Shown here in pieces: positions 37,206-46,451 of a stretch of 64,000 bases of DNA. Origin of the DNA: Colwellia sp. Arc7-635 (GTDB lineage Bacteria; Pseudomonadota; Gammaproteobacteria; Enterobacterales; Alteromonadaceae); contig NZ_CP034660.1 in the NCBI RefSeq assembly GCF_003971255.1, positions 4,464,001 to 4,528,000 on the forward strand, in the 5' to 3' direction. The notes below the pieces were generated by a model. That model did not search any database, was not told the origin of the DNA, and was given only the letters and a program-made list of their open reading frames with translations. Both the position numbers and the translations under genes were made by a program. How positions within the stretch are numbered: the stretch's first letter is position 1; the number at the start of each line of letters is the position of its first letter.

Positions 37206-37586
37206 ATGAAAATACCTTTTATTTTATTGTTAGCGTTGCTGAGCACTACCTCGGTTAAAGCCGCTGATTATGCTTATTTTGGCTTTGAACCCTCTATTGT
37301 CACCAATTATGTGGCAGTGAAAAAAAAGATGGGTTATGTACGCCTAACAGTGGAGTTAATGATCGAAGACTCTTCAAATTATGATGTCGTTGAACACCAT
37401 TCGCCATTATTAAGAGATGCCATTATTGATATAATCGGCCAGCAACCTGAAGCAAAAGTAAGATCGATTAATGGCCGACATGAAATCCAGCGCTTGTGCG
37501 AAGAAAGAGTTAAACAGTTACTAGAACAAGAAACTGGCAAGCCATTAATTAAAAAACTGTTATTTACACAATGGCTAGATAATTAG
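37206..37586 (+). CDS. FliL-like exported protein
   Basis: A 126-residue protein from ATG 37206 (a GTG directly before it is possible). The N-terminal hydrophobic segment (ILLLALLSTTSVKA) is a signal peptide or anchor. The rest (YFGFEPSIVTNYV, then YVRLTVELMIED, and RDAIIDIIGQQ) matches the periplasmic domain of flagellar basal-body protein FliL (MotB-plug-like stomatin-type fold). Stand-alone FliL-like proteins outside flagellar operons are common in Shewanella and relatives. The predicted cleavage after KA would make it soluble, unlike FliL, which is anchored. It is divergent from ubiC. Confidence 0.8.
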   Translation: MKIPFILLLALLSTTSVKAADYAYFGFEPSIVTNYVAVKKKMGYVRLTVELMIEDSSNYDVVEHHSPLLRDAIIDIIGQQPEAKVRSINGRHEIQRLCEERVKQLLEQETGKPLIKKLLFTQWLDN

Positions 37587-37611
37587 GCCTAAAAATATAA
37601 GCTGAATGCTC

Positions 37612-37663
37612 TATACCCGTTCAACTTCAAAATGCAGATTTCAGCAAGTCGATAACGGGTATA
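37612..37663. repeat. 52-bp element with TATACCC ends, short relative of the 51-kb MITE
   Basis: The ends TATACCCGTT (37612-37621) and AACGGGTATA (37654-37663) are exact inverted repeats. Without gaps the 52 bases align to the first 52 bases of the element at 51042 (shared TATACCC, ACTT, and GCAAGTCGA at the same offsets). It lies in the convergent gap between the FliL-like gene and glpG. Confidence 0.7.
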
Positions 37664-37668
37664 TAGAT

Positions 37669-37702
37669 AAAACACACCTACTGATTTCAGTACGTGTGTT
37701 TT
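37669..37702. terminator. Bidirectional terminator overlapping the end of glpG
   Basis: AAAACACAC (37669-37677) and GTGTGTTTT (37694-37702) form the outer stem. TACTGA/TCAGTA forms an inner stem, with one C/C mismatch between. A run of seven T follows on the plus strand. It closes both the FliL-like gene and the glpG operon; the last six codons of glpG lie inside it. Confidence 0.85.
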
Positions 37703-38553
37703 TTTACTTTTAAGAACTGAAGATAAGCCAGTAAACAACCACTGAGCAAACCCAATAAGTGAGCCGTGTTTGCCACATTAATTGGCATTAAACTGGTGTA
37801 GCCTAACAACAACCAAAATAGCATAAAGCCGATGATTGGCTTTGACAGCGATAAACCTTTTTCAGGTATTAACCAGCCCATCCACCACACATAACCAACA
37901 AGCGCATATACAACACCCGATAAACCACCAAAATTAGGGCCATCAACCATAAACTGGCCAATATTTGATAGTACTGCAGAAACAAGCAATAAAGTTATTA
38001 AGCTAAATTTTCCAGTTGTACGCTCTATCGAACCACCTAATTGCCACCACCACATAGTATTAAACACAATGTGTAGCCATGAGAAATGATAAAAAGCTGG
38101 ACCCAACAAACGATGAGGAGCCTGTAATACAGCATCAAGGTTTAATGTTGAATAGAATTGTAAATGATGAAATACCGTATTCGCCCAGCCTAAATTACTG
38201 GCAATAAACACTAACCAGCATAAAGCAAAAATAGTTAACGTGACGATACCTGCATGTGAAAGAAATTGGCTTTTAAAACTAGTTAACAATGCAGGAGCAT
38301 GTGGATTAACATCGGTAACATCACCACTTTGCCATGCAGCTTGTTGATATTTTACTTGATAAGGATCAGCAATAAATTGCTCAAACTCTTGTTGAGCAAT
38401 TTCATGTTTATCATCCTGACAGTAAACAACAAAACCAGCATCTTCGGTAATAACTTGCGCTTGGATATTCAGTGTTTTCAGGTAATTGCAAAACAGTAGC
38501 GCAATATTATGTTGCGTTACTTTCACCAATGGCCGCAGGGTTTGTTCTAACAT
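37687..38553 (-). CDS. glpG: Rhomboid intramembrane serine protease GlpG
   Basis: A 288-residue six-helix membrane protease. After a cytosolic N-terminal domain (about 1-85), the rhomboid core shows H161-x-x-x-N165 (LHIVFNTMWWW), the catalytic GLS212-G and H265 in NTAHLLG, which gives the Ser/His dyad. Rhomboids cleave single-span membrane proteins inside the bilayer. It overlaps glpE by one base. The neighbouring pair glpE-glpG is kept from E. coli glpEGR, but glpR is absent and the operon starts with kbl-tdh. Confidence 0.96.
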   Translation of the reverse strand: MLEQTLRPLVKVTQHNIALLFCNYLKTLNIQAQVITEDAGFVVYCQDDKHEIAQQEFEQFIADPYQVKYQQAAWQSGDVTDVNPHAPALLTSFKSQFLSHAGIVTLTIFALCWLVFIASNLGWANTVFHHLQFYSTLNLDAVLQAPHRLLGPAFYHFSWLHIVFNTMWWWQLGGSIERTTGKFSLITLLLVSAVLSNIGQFMVDGPNFGGLSGVVYALVGYVWWMGWLIPEKGLSLSKPIIGFMLFWLLLGYTSLMPINVANTAHLLGLLSGCLLAYLQFLKVKKHTY

Positions 38554-38885
38554 TAGCGTGCTACAACATCCGGATATTGCATTTGCCAGTCAGTGAAGCC
38601 GCCATCCAAAGAATACACGTCGGTGAAATCTTGACTGATCAAGAACTGAGCCGCTTGCTGGCTTGATATGCCGTGATAACAACACACCACAACGGGTGCG
38701 TCAAAATCAGCGGTACGCAAAAACTCAGGCAAACTCTCATTACTTAAATGTATAGCATTAGGAATATGCCCAGCTTGAAACGAGGCTGCATCGCGAATAT
38801 CAACTACCACATACGCCTCATCAGTTAACACTTGCTGCAGGTCGCTGATTTGCATGTGCTTAAAATTTTCTTCGCTATTTGCCAT
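38553..38885 (-). CDS. glpE: Thiosulfate sulfurtransferase GlpE (single-domain rhodanese)
   Basis: A 110-residue single rhodanese domain. The active loop reads C69-Y-H-G-I-S-S after VVVC, the length 6-7 loop of sulfur-specific rhodaneses. It also has VVVDIRD and [11 protein letters not shown], the conserved surroundings. It transfers sulfur from thiosulfate to thiol acceptors. Its start overlaps the tdh stop and its stop overlaps glpG by one base each. Confidence 0.96.
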   Translation of the reverse strand: MANSEENFKHMQISDLQQVLTDEAYVVVDIRDAASFQAGHIPNAIHLSNESLPEFLRTADFDAPVVVCCYHGISSQQAAQFLISQDFTDVYSLDGGFTDWQMQYPDVVAR

Positions 38886-39913
38886 TATTTTTCCCAGTTT
38901 AAAATTACTTTACCTGATTGTCCTGAACGCATGATATCAAAACCTTGCTGAAAATCATCTACATTAAAGTGATGTGTGATAATTGGCGATAAATCTAGAC
39001 CAGATTGAATCAAACTCGCCATTTTATACCAAGTTTCAAACATTTCACGGCCATAAATACCTTTAATGGTTAAACCTTTAAAAATAATTTGACTCCAATC
39101 AATCGCCATATCTTGTCCAGGAATGCCTAACATGGCAATTTTACCGCCATTATTCATACTGGCTAACATATCAGTAAATGCCATTGGCACGCCTGACATT
39201 TCCATACCAACATCAAAACCTTCAGTCATACCTAGATCAGTCATGACATCAGAAAGCTTTTCTTTGCTAACATCAACAGCACGCGTAGCACCCATTTTTC
39301 GCGCTAGCTCTAAGCGATATTCATTCACGTCAGTAATAACCACATGACGAGCACCGACATGCTTTGCCACTGCTGCAGCCATAATGCCAATAGGGCCAGC
39401 ACCGGTAATCAAAACGTCTTCACCCACTAAGTCAAACGACAAAGCGGTATGCACAGCATTGCCAAACGGGTCGAATATAGCCGCTAAATCATCAGAAACT
39501 TCATCCGGTAATTTAAAAGCATTAAACGCTGGAATCACTAAATATTCAGCAAATGAACCTTCACGATTAACACCAACACCAACCGTATTACGACATAAAT
39601 GCGTACGGCCACCACGACAGTTACGACAATGACCACAAGTAATATGGCCTTCACCAGAAACACGGTCACCTAAGGCAAAGCCTTTCACTTCTTGGCCAAT
39701 ACCAACAACTTCACCAGCATATTCATGACCAACAACCATAGGTACAGGAATGGTTTTTTGTGACCATTCATCCCAGTTGTAAATATGAATATCCGTACCA
39801 CAAATAGCGGTTTTTTTAATTTTGATCAGCAGGTCGTTATGACCAATTTCAGGCTTTGGCGCATCTGTCATCCAAATGCCTGGTTCTGCTTTTAATTTCG
39901 CTAATGCTTTCAT
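38885..39913 (-). CDS. tdh: L-threonine 3-dehydrogenase
   Basis: A 342-residue zinc-dependent medium-chain dehydrogenase (E. coli 341). The catalytic zinc region has C38-G-T-D (with H and E in GHEYAG), the structural zinc region has a run of four Cys (about 93-107, [13 protein letters not shown]...C), and [10 protein letters not shown] is the NAD-binding motif. It oxidises threonine to 2-amino-3-ketobutyrate, which Kbl splits to glycine and acetyl-CoA. It lies two bases after kbl. Confidence 0.97.
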   Translation of the reverse strand: MKALAKLKAEPGIWMTDAPKPEIGHNDLLIKIKKTAICGTDIHIYNWDEWSQKTIPVPMVVGHEYAGEVVGIGQEVKGFALGDRVSGEGHITCGHCRNCRGGRTHLCRNTVGVGVNREGSFAEYLVIPAFNAFKLPDEVSDDLAAIFDPFGNAVHTALSFDLVGEDVLITGAGPIGIMAAAVAKHVGARHVVITDVNEYRLELARKMGATRAVDVSKEKLSDVMTDLGMTEGFDVGMEMSGVPMAFTDMLASMNNGGKIAMLGIPGQDMAIDWSQIIFKGLTIKGIYGREMFETWYKMASLIQSGLDLSPIITHHFNVDDFQQGFDIMRSGQSGKVILNWEK

Positions 39914-39915
39914 CT

Positions 39916-41130
39916 TTAGCCCTCAATCACTTTCATTTCTTTACCGATACGAATAAAGGCTTCAATCGCTTTATCCAATTCAGCTTTAGTATGCGCTGCA
40001 GAAATTTGTGTACGAATACGTGCTTGGCCTTTTGGTACCACAGGGAAAGAAAAACCAATAACATAAATGCCTTCCGCTAATAAACGCTCAGCCATGGCAC
40101 TCGCTACTTTGGCATCGCCAAGCATAACAGGGATAATTGCGTGGTCAGCGCCGGCACAAGTAAAGCCTGCCGCTTCCATTTGTGTTCTAAAATAAGCTGC
40201 ATTATCTTTTAAGGTTTTACGTAATTCGCCGCCTTCTGCTAATAAATCAATCACTTTAATTGATGCATTTACAATTGCTGGGGCTAATGAGTTAGAGAAT
40301 AAGTAAGGACGCGAACGTTGACGTAACCATTCAACCACTTCTTTTTTCGCTGACGTATAACCACCTGATGCACCGCCCATTGCTTTACCTAATGTACCGG
40401 TAATAATGTCAACACGACCCATAACATCACAATATTCATGGCTACCACGACCTTCTTCACCAACAAAACCAACGGCATGTGAATCATCAACCATCACCAT
40501 GGCATTGTATTTATCAGCTAAATCACAAACCGCTTTCAAGTTGGCAATAACACCATCCATCGAGAACACACCATCAGTGGCGATTAATTTAAAACGTGCA
40601 CCAGCGGCATCCGCTTCAATTAAACGTGCTTCAAGCTCAGCAGCGTCATTGTTAGCATAACGAAAACGTTTTGCTTTACATAAGCGCACACCGTCAATAA
40701 TTGAAGCATGGTTAAGCGAGTCACTAATGATAGCGTCTTCAGGCCCAAGTAAGGTTTCAAATAAACCCGCATTTGCGTCAAAGCATGAAGAATATAAAAT
40801 AGTATCTTCCATACCTAAAAAGGTACTTAACTTTTGCTCTAAGGTTTTATGAATGTCTTGCGTGCCACAAATAAAACGTACTGAGGCCATACCAAAACCA
40901 TGCTCATCTAAACCTTGTTTAGCCGCGGCAATTAGTGATGGGTGATTTGCTAAACCTAAATAATTATTAGCACAAAAATTTACCACATCTTCGCCAGTAT
41001 TTACCGCAATTTGTGGTTGTTGCGCTGTCGTGATGACACGTTCAGCCTTATATAAACCGTCTTCTTTAACTTGGTCAATTTGCGCTGTTAAATGAGCATA
41101 AAAATTGTTTGTGCTAGCCGAATCAGTCAC
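39916..41130 (-). CDS. kbl: 2-amino-3-ketobutyrate coenzyme A ligase
   Basis: A 404-residue PLP enzyme (E. coli Kbl 398). NNYLGL (about 55), the histidine and aspartate region VDDSHAVGF (about 214-222) and TGTLGK249-A-MGG (PLP lysine) are those of the alpha-oxoamine synthase family. It cleaves aminoacetone precursor 2-amino-3-ketobutyrate with CoA into glycine and acetyl-CoA. It is the first gene of the kbl-tdh-glpE-glpG operon and faces an Lrp-type regulator. Confidence 0.97.
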   Translation of the reverse strand: MTDSASTNNFYAHLTAQIDQVKEDGLYKAERVITTAQQPQIAVNTGEDVVNFCANNYLGLANHPSLIAAAKQGLDEHGFGMASVRFICGTQDIHKTLEQKLSTFLGMEDTILYSSCFDANAGLFETLLGPEDAIISDSLNHASIIDGVRLCKAKRFRYANNDAAELEARLIEADAAGARFKLIATDGVFSMDGVIANLKAVCDLADKYNAMVMVDDSHAVGFVGEEGRGSHEYCDVMGRVDIITGTLGKAMGGASGGYTSAKKEVVEWLRQRSRPYLFSNSLAPAIVNASIKVIDLLAEGGELRKTLKDNAAYFRTQMEAAGFTCAGADHAIIPVMLGDAKVASAMAERLLAEGIYVIGFSFPVVPKGQARIRTQISAAHTKAELDKAIEAFIRIGKEMKVIEG

Positions 41131-41237
41131 GATAAATCCTTAAAAAATTAATGTCTTTCGATAGGGGTATTATCAGCCTAGACGACTTGTTAAGAAAAGT
41201 GACATTACTTGATAATTTGTCTTTTTTTATAGTCAAA

Positions 41238-41257
41238 TTGACATATCTATATGTCAA
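41238..41257. promoter_or_regulatory. Candidate operator between kbl and the Lrp-type gene
   Basis: TTGACATATCTATATGTCAA is a 20-base palindrome: 8-bp arms TTGACATA/TATGTCAA around TCTA. It lies about mid-way in the 203-base divergent region. A related half-site (GTGACAT) stands about 40 bases left. Lrp/AsnC proteins bind such short palindromes, so it is the likely site through which the divergent regulator controls the threonine operon and itself. Confidence 0.6.
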
Positions 41258-41333
41258 AGTGTAATATCCGAATTGTTTTTTTGCTTTTTACCCAACTATT
41301 TTTTTACTTTCTTCCACACTAGGAATATCGCCC

Positions 41334-41762
41334 TTGTTAACCGAAAAAGACGAAGAGCTATTATCAATATTGCGACTAAACGCGCGCGCAAGTGTTTCTG
41401 ACATGGCAAGAGCAACAGGCGTGTCAAGAACCGCTATTCAAAATCGCTTGAATAAGTTAGAAAATAACAATGTTATCGAAGCTTATAGTGTGGTGCTTGG
41501 TAGTGAATATACTAGCGGCTTAATTTCATCTAACGTGTCATTAAAGGTGAACCCTAATTTGCGACAAACGATTTGCTTAGCCTTAAGAAAAGTGCACCAA
41601 ATTAGCCATATTTATTCCATCAGTGGTGAATACGATTTATTAGTGACAATACAAGCCAGTACGCTAGAAAAGCTCAGTGAAGTGTTGAATATGGTGTGCT
41701 CACTTGAAGGGGTCGCTAGAACAAACTCCTCAATAATTCTTGATACTATCTTTAAGCGCTAA
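41334..41762 (+). CDS. Lrp/AsnC-family transcriptional regulator
   Basis: A 142-residue protein. N-terminal winged HTH (about 1-60, ARASVSDMARATGVSRTAIQ) and C-terminal RAM/AsnC ligand-binding domain (about 65-140, HIYSISGEYDLLVTIQ). The start is a TTG at 41334 with AGGAA ten bases upstream; no in-frame ATG precedes the conserved region. Lrp proteins bind amino acids as octamers. Its divergent position suggests control of threonine catabolism (kbl-tdh), with a threonine, glycine or leucine signal; the ligand is not established. Confidence 0.9.
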   Translation: MLTEKDEELLSILRLNARASVSDMARATGVSRTAIQNRLNKLENNNVIEAYSVVLGSEYTSGLISSNVSLKVNPNLRQTICLALRKVHQISHIYSISGEYDLLVTIQASTLEKLSEVLNMVCSLEGVARTNSSIILDTIFKR

Positions 41763-41786
41763 GTTTTTAAAATCAACAACTAGGCC

Positions 41787-42545
41787 TTACTCGTTATTTA
41801 TCAAAGTACTAGATAGCCATGTGGCAATATGATCATTGAGATAGGATTGATGTTTTAATAAATAATAACTAGAAGCATCACCTTTCAAGACTTGCAACAT
41901 AGAGTGCGCGTCTCCATTCCAATCAAATAACTCTCGGGTATTTAGCATCGCTTTGGTTTGATGTTTAGCGCTGATCAAATAAATAGGCATATCTGCTAGA
42001 GTTTTAAATTGTTCTTTGTCACCGTAACTTAGCTCTGGCGATAACATCACGATACTTTTTATCGCTGTTTTTTCTGCTAAGTAAATAGCCTGATTGCTAC
42101 TACAACCACTGGTCACTATGCTAATGGTTTGGTTATTCTTCATCTGAGTTTTCAAATACTGGAAGGCTTTAAAAACATCTTTACGCCAATGAAGCATCAG
42201 TGCTGCTAACTCACCTTGATAGCCCACAATATCATCGGCTTGCTGACGAATTTTTGCTTGTGAATAAATCCCATTTTGACTGCGACCATAGCCACGCAGA
42301 TCCAGCGCTAAAACATGCAGCCCTTGTTGTGACAGCGCCGCGTATAATGCAGAATAATTTTCGGCTGAATGCTGGCAATCGTGCAATAGCAACACACCTG
42401 CTGCACCTTTAGCGCCGGGCACTAATTGTGCTGATAAGACAAAACCATCAAGCGCCGTTATTTTTACCGATTGTTCCACAAATTTATCAGCAAATGACGA
42501 TGAGCAAACAGTAAGCAATGATAAGTAAATCATCACTTTTTGCAT
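41787..42545 (-). CDS. Exported alpha/beta-hydrolase
   Basis: I start at 42545, which gives a signal peptide (MIYLSLLTVCSSSFA); longer in-frame starts up to 42677 have no such feature. The 252-residue product has the hydrolase oxyanion strand (GVLLLHDCQHSAEN), a DLRGYGRSQ turn, a nucleophile elbow like G-C-S-S-N, and a His near the end in LKHQSYLNDHI. The elbow is unusual because the canonical G-x-S-x-G ends in Asn instead of Gly. It is probably a periplasmic esterase or peptidase. It is convergent with the Lrp-type gene. Confidence 0.75.
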   Translation of the reverse strand: MQKVMIYLSLLTVCSSSFADKFVEQSVKITALDGFVLSAQLVPGAKGAAGVLLLHDCQHSAENYSALYAALSQQGLHVLALDLRGYGRSQNGIYSQAKIRQQADDIVGYQGELAALMLHWRKDVFKAFQYLKTQMKNNQTISIVTSGCSSNQAIYLAEKTAIKSIVMLSPELSYGDKEQFKTLADMPIYLISAKHQTKAMLNTRELFDWNGDAHSMLQVLKGDASSYYLLKHQSYLNDHIATWLSSTLINNE

Positions 42546-42809
42546 TGAACAAAAAATATCTCTCAAGGTATCTTTAATTCGTAAACTTTTTGTTTGCACC
42601 TGTTCTAGCAAAATATTGCTTATCAACACCTTCATAAAATAACCTGCATATCCTTTTACGCTTGAGCGTAAACTCAACGGCTTGCTAGCACAATAACGAT
42701 AAACAGTGATAAAAACATCAAATATCGTGCTTTTAAATATTGCGCGATTTTTTAAGTGCCATTTTAGGTATACTCTTTGACACTAATGGAAATTTCTTGA
42801 GTTCATACC

Positions 42810-44102
42810 GTGCGCTTTATCCTCGCTTTGCTTTTATACAGATTATTATTTTTATGCTTAACGCCGCTACTTATCATCGTGTTTTTGTTGCGTTCTATCA
42901 ATCATCCCGCTTATCGAGCACGATTACTTGAGCGTTTAGGCCGACTTTCTCCCACACTAAAGCCTGCAGGTATCGTTGTGCATGCGGCAAGTGTTGGTGA
43001 AGTTATTGCTTTAAAACCTTTTATCTCACAGCTCATCACCAACTATGCCGAATTACCCATTACCATTACCACTTTTACACCTACGGGCTCAGCGCAGGTA
43101 AAAAAACTCTTTGGCGATAAAGTACAACATTGTTACCTGCCGCTAGACAACATCATTTCTACAAGTTTATTTTTAAAGCGTTTAAAGCCCAAAGCAATGA
43201 TTTTTATGGAAACAGAATTGTGGCCAAATTTAATCGCGCAATGCGAAAGCAAACATGTAAAATTATTATTAGTTAATGGCCGACTTTCTGATAAATCAAT
43301 GCGCAGCTATCGAAAATTAGCTTGGTTGATCACGCCAACCATTCAACGTTTTGACAAAATATTAACTCAAAGCCAAGTGAACCAAGACAATTATTTAGCG
43401 ATGGGGGCGAACACTGATACTTGTGCTTTATCCGGTAATTTAAAATTTGATATTTCAATAAATAACGACCTCGAAGCTAAGCAAAAAGAGCTAGAAATTT
43501 TACTAACAGAAAAGCGTAACGTTTGGCTTATTGCTAGTACACACCCTGGCGACGAAGCATTAGCACTGACAGCATTTGAGCGGATAAAGCAGCAAGACAA
43601 GAAAGCCTTGCTCGTTATTGTGCCGCGACACCCTGAACGTTTTTCACAAGTAGCAAAACTAGCACAAGATGCAGGCAATAATGTGCTAAAACGCAGCTTA
43701 AAACAGTCAGTAACACTTGAGACTAACGTCTGGATTATAGACACCTTGGGCGAATTACTCGCCGCATGCGCACTTGCTGACGTAGTCACGATGGGAGGAA
43801 GTTTTAACGAAATTGGCGGTCATAACCCATTAGAACCAGCATTATTTCAAAAACCCATGATAGTTGGCCCAAATATGAGTAATTTTATAGAGATTTTAGC
43901 GCAACTAGTCTCAGCTCGTGGAATAATACAATTATCAGAAAACGAAGATATGCCGCAAAGCTTAGCAAATCAGGTACTGCAATTATTTAACGACAAAGCA
44001 AGCGCACAAACTTTAGGTAGAAATAGCTATAAAGTAGTGCAAGAAAATCAAGGCGCAACACAATGCTCATTAACGGCATTGCGCGCACTTATCGACTTGT
44101 AG
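42810..44102 (+). CDS. waaA: 3-deoxy-D-manno-octulosonic acid transferase
   Basis: A 430-residue inner-membrane-attached glycosyltransferase of family 30. It begins with GTG. The N-terminal anchor is at about 3-27. The catalytic Glu is E64 in HAASVGE, and MGGSFNEIGGHNPLEPA (about 329-345) is the CMP-Kdo donor site. It adds Kdo to lipid IVA, the first step of lipopolysaccharide core. In E. coli waaA is next to coaD; here about 4.4 kb of core and other genes separate them. Confidence 0.97.
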   Translation: MRFILALLLYRLLFLCLTPLLIIVFLLRSINHPAYRARLLERLGRLSPTLKPAGIVVHAASVGEVIALKPFISQLITNYAELPITITTFTPTGSAQVKKLFGDKVQHCYLPLDNIISTSLFLKRLKPKAMIFMETELWPNLIAQCESKHVKLLLVNGRLSDKSMRSYRKLAWLITPTIQRFDKILTQSQVNQDNYLAMGANTDTCALSGNLKFDISINNDLEAKQKELEILLTEKRNVWLIASTHPGDEALALTAFERIKQQDKKALLVIVPRHPERFSQVAKLAQDAGNNVLKRSLKQSVTLETNVWIIDTLGELLAACALADVVTMGGSFNEIGGHNPLEPALFQKPMIVGPNMSNFIEILAQLVSARGIIQLSENEDMPQSLANQVLQLFNDKASAQTLGRNSYKVVQENQGATQCSLTALRALIDL

Positions 44103-44177
44103 ACAATAAGCATTTGAATTTTAATAGTTTATTGATCTTGGCCACACCAATGCTTCCATCAGCGTAATGCTAAGTAA

Positions 44178-44771
44178 TTATTTTTTAAGGTAAAGCCGAA
44201 CACCTAAAACGGTTAACGACATCAGTAAAATTAGCCCTGCTATGCCTAAGACGTCATTTACTGCTTTGGAAGGTGTCCATTGTAAGTAGTGAACTTGATA
44301 GAGTAGGTTAATCAGTTCGGTATCTTCTCCACTTTGGCTTAACCTTAGGCTAGGCCAATTAAGCGTTACCTTCACTCCGGTACTTGTTTTGGCTGACAAA
44401 CCATCAATACTGACTATCTCACCATAGCGTGCCTCGTTATGGCTAAAGGCGTCACGCAATAATATTTTAAATTGTTCGTCTGTCGGTTGTGCTTTCTTAC
44501 TGAGTGTTAATGGATCTAAATGCTCACTTTTATTGTTCACTTTCACCAGTAGGTGATCGCCTAAAATAGTACTAAGCAGCTTAATCTCTTGCCAATTTTC
44601 TTTAGCTGTCAAATTCAACGTTTGGTTTAAAGGATGTGACTTTATCGGCAATTGTTCATAGGCTCCTTGATAGCCTGGCTTAATAAAAAATACTAAGCCG
44701 GTTAATGTCCAGCCTAGCATAGGTAATACCAAAATCAGCCCTATGAGTTTATGCAGTTTTCTACTTGTCAT
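44178..44771 (-). CDS. PepSY-type membrane protein
   Basis: A 197-residue protein with two membrane helices (about 9-31, IGLILVLPMLGWTLTGLVFF; about 175-195, VLGIAGLILLMSLTVLGVRLY) and a periplasmic domain of about 140 residues between. The N-terminal KLHKLIGL and the C-terminal spacing match PepSY-associated membrane proteins, some of which sit with ferrisiderophore reductases. No conserved catalytic residues are evident. It lies 80 bases after the NUDIX gene on the same strand and may be co-transcribed. Confidence 0.7.
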   Translation of the reverse strand: MTSRKLHKLIGLILVLPMLGWTLTGLVFFIKPGYQGAYEQLPIKSHPLNQTLNLTAKENWQEIKLLSTILGDHLLVKVNNKSEHLDPLTLSKKAQPTDEQFKILLRDAFSHNEARYGEIVSIDGLSAKTSTGVKVTLNWPSLRLSQSGEDTELINLLYQVHYLQWTPSKAVNDVLGIAGLILLMSLTVLGVRLYLKK

Positions 44772-44851
44772 ACTCGTCCCTGTTACCTTTTATTCTTATT
44801 TTTTATCTTCTAAATATCATAACGACGCAGTGCGCTCCTGAGCATGTGTAG

Positions 44852-45295
44852 CTACGGTTTAATGCGTTCTTGAGCTATTTCTTGTAATAACACCGGTGTG
44901 GAAAAATCCGCTTGTTGATCTAGTGCTAGCGGGATCAACCAGCGTAAATTTGGAATAACGTTATTAGGTAAATCAATTAACTTAATGATATGCACTTGCT
45001 CTTGCTCAATCGTTTTTGCTGTAAAAGCCAGATCTGAGTGGGCGAAATAAACATCGACATCATAACAATTAGGTCGTACAACTTTCGCATAGCATGTCCA
45101 GTCAGCTTGTTGAGTCGCCACACCCGTTTCTTCAACAAACTCTCTTACCATAGCGTCTATCGACGACTCATTTATTTCAATTTTACCACCAATACCGTTA
45201 AACAATCCCCGCTGCCATTGCGGATTTATTTTATTAATCAGCACAATATGGCTGGAATCCCTTGAGAACAAAAAACCGGTAACGTACTTTTTCAT
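44852..45295 (-). CDS. NUDIX hydrolase
   Basis: A 147-residue single NUDIX domain. The complete Nudix box GGKIEINESSIDAMVREFVE, followed by ETGV, is at about 36-60 (consensus GX5EX7REUXEEXGU). The substrate could be an oxidised or unusual nucleotide (8-oxo-dGTP type) or a nucleoside diphosphate derivative. It starts 20 bases after the heptosyltransferase gene on the same strand. Placed with core lipopolysaccharide genes, but a role there is not shown. Confidence 0.9.
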   Translation of the reverse strand: MKKYVTGFLFSRDSSHIVLINKINPQWQRGLFNGIGGKIEINESSIDAMVREFVEETGVATQQADWTCYAKVVRPNCYDVDVYFAHSDLAFTAKTIEQEQVHIIKLIDLPNNVIPNLRWLIPLALDQQADFSTPVLLQEIAQERIKP

Positions 45296-45314
45296 GCATA
45301 GTCCTTATGCGGGC

Positions 45315-46403
45315 TTAGACCAAATCGGCATAGTTTTCGGTAATTAAACGATCAAGCGTTTTCTTCACTTGTGTAATACTAATTTGCATCATTAAATCTT
45401 TACCTTTAGCTCGAGTTCCCCAAGCTAATTGCGCAGAATTTTTCTTATATTGCAGCTGAATTGCCGGTTCATAGGCACTAACGACATATTGAGGATATAA
45501 ATAAGGTCCCGTGCGCTTAGGATTACTATGCGCGTATAACCCAACTACGGGTGTGCCAACGGTGACCGCCATATGCGCAGGTCCAGTATCAGGGGCGATA
45601 ACTAAATGACCGAGCTTTAGCACCGCCAACAATTGTTTCAAACTTGTTTGACCAACCAAGTTTTGTATCGCATCTTCACCCTGACTAAAACCACTGCGAC
45701 TAATAATGGCCTCAGCAAGTAATTTTTCCATTGTCGTGGGACCACCACAAATAACAACTTTAAAGCCACGCTCATATAAGTACTCCGCCGTTTGCGAATA
45801 ACCTTCAGCATGCCAGTTACGTTCAGCTTTACTTGCCGCTGGGCAGATAATGGCAATAGGTTTACCAGCACGATTTTCAGCGCTTAATTTATCACTTGCC
45901 CAGAGTACATCACTATCCGTTAATGGCATTTCCCATAAGGGCGCGCTCACGGCTAAGCCTAATGCCTTCGCAAACCCCATAAAACCGTCCAAAACATGAG
46001 GCTGTTCTTGTGGAGCAATTTTTTTGTTGCAAAAGAGCCATTGCCCTTCTTTAGCGCGACGACTATCAAAGCCAATTTTCACCTTCGCGGGAATACACAA
46101 ACTGGCAAGACTGGCACGTAAGGCGACTTGCATATGTAGCAAAACATCGAATTTTCGGCCCTTAAGTTGCTGACGTAAATCTTGATAGCCTTTTAATCCA
46201 GCACGTTTATCGAAAATAACAAATTCAACACCATCCATACCTGACAGTAAACTGGCTTCAATTTTACCAATAACCCAAGTAATTTTAGTCTCTGGCCACT
46301 GTCGTTGAATATTTTGCACCATAGCAACCGCATGGCATACGTCACCAATGGCTGATAATCGTAATAAACATAAATTTTTCGGAACAGATAATTGACCCAG
46401 CAT
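45315..46403 (-). CDS. Glycosyltransferase family 9, heptosyltransferase-like
   Basis: I chose ATG 46403, with GGTGA 6 bases upstream; longer starts up to 46508 run across the divergent kdkA region. The 362-residue product starts with LSVPKNLCLLRLSAIGD, typical of ADP-heptose:LPS transferases (the SAIGD motif), and contains VIAPDTGPAHMAVTVGTPVV in the donor-binding domain. The family adds L-glycero-D-manno-heptose to the Kdo core. Which step (WaaC-, WaaF- or WaaQ-like) cannot be told. It is divergent from kdkA. Confidence 0.9.
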   Translation of the reverse strand: MLGQLSVPKNLCLLRLSAIGDVCHAVAMVQNIQRQWPETKITWVIGKIEASLLSGMDGVEFVIFDKRAGLKGYQDLRQQLKGRKFDVLLHMQVALRASLASLCIPAKVKIGFDSRRAKEGQWLFCNKKIAPQEQPHVLDGFMGFAKALGLAVSAPLWEMPLTDSDVLWASDKLSAENRAGKPIAIICPAASKAERNWHAEGYSQTAEYLYERGFKVVICGGPTTMEKLLAEAIISRSGFSQGEDAIQNLVGQTSLKQLLAVLKLGHLVIAPDTGPAHMAVTVGTPVVGLYAHSNPKRTGPYLYPQYVVSAYEPAIQLQYKKNSAQLAWGTRAKGKDLMMQISITQVKKTLDRLITENYADLV

Positions 46404-46451
46404 AAAGGATTCACCACAATAGGAGCAGAAATATAATATAGGCCTATTATC

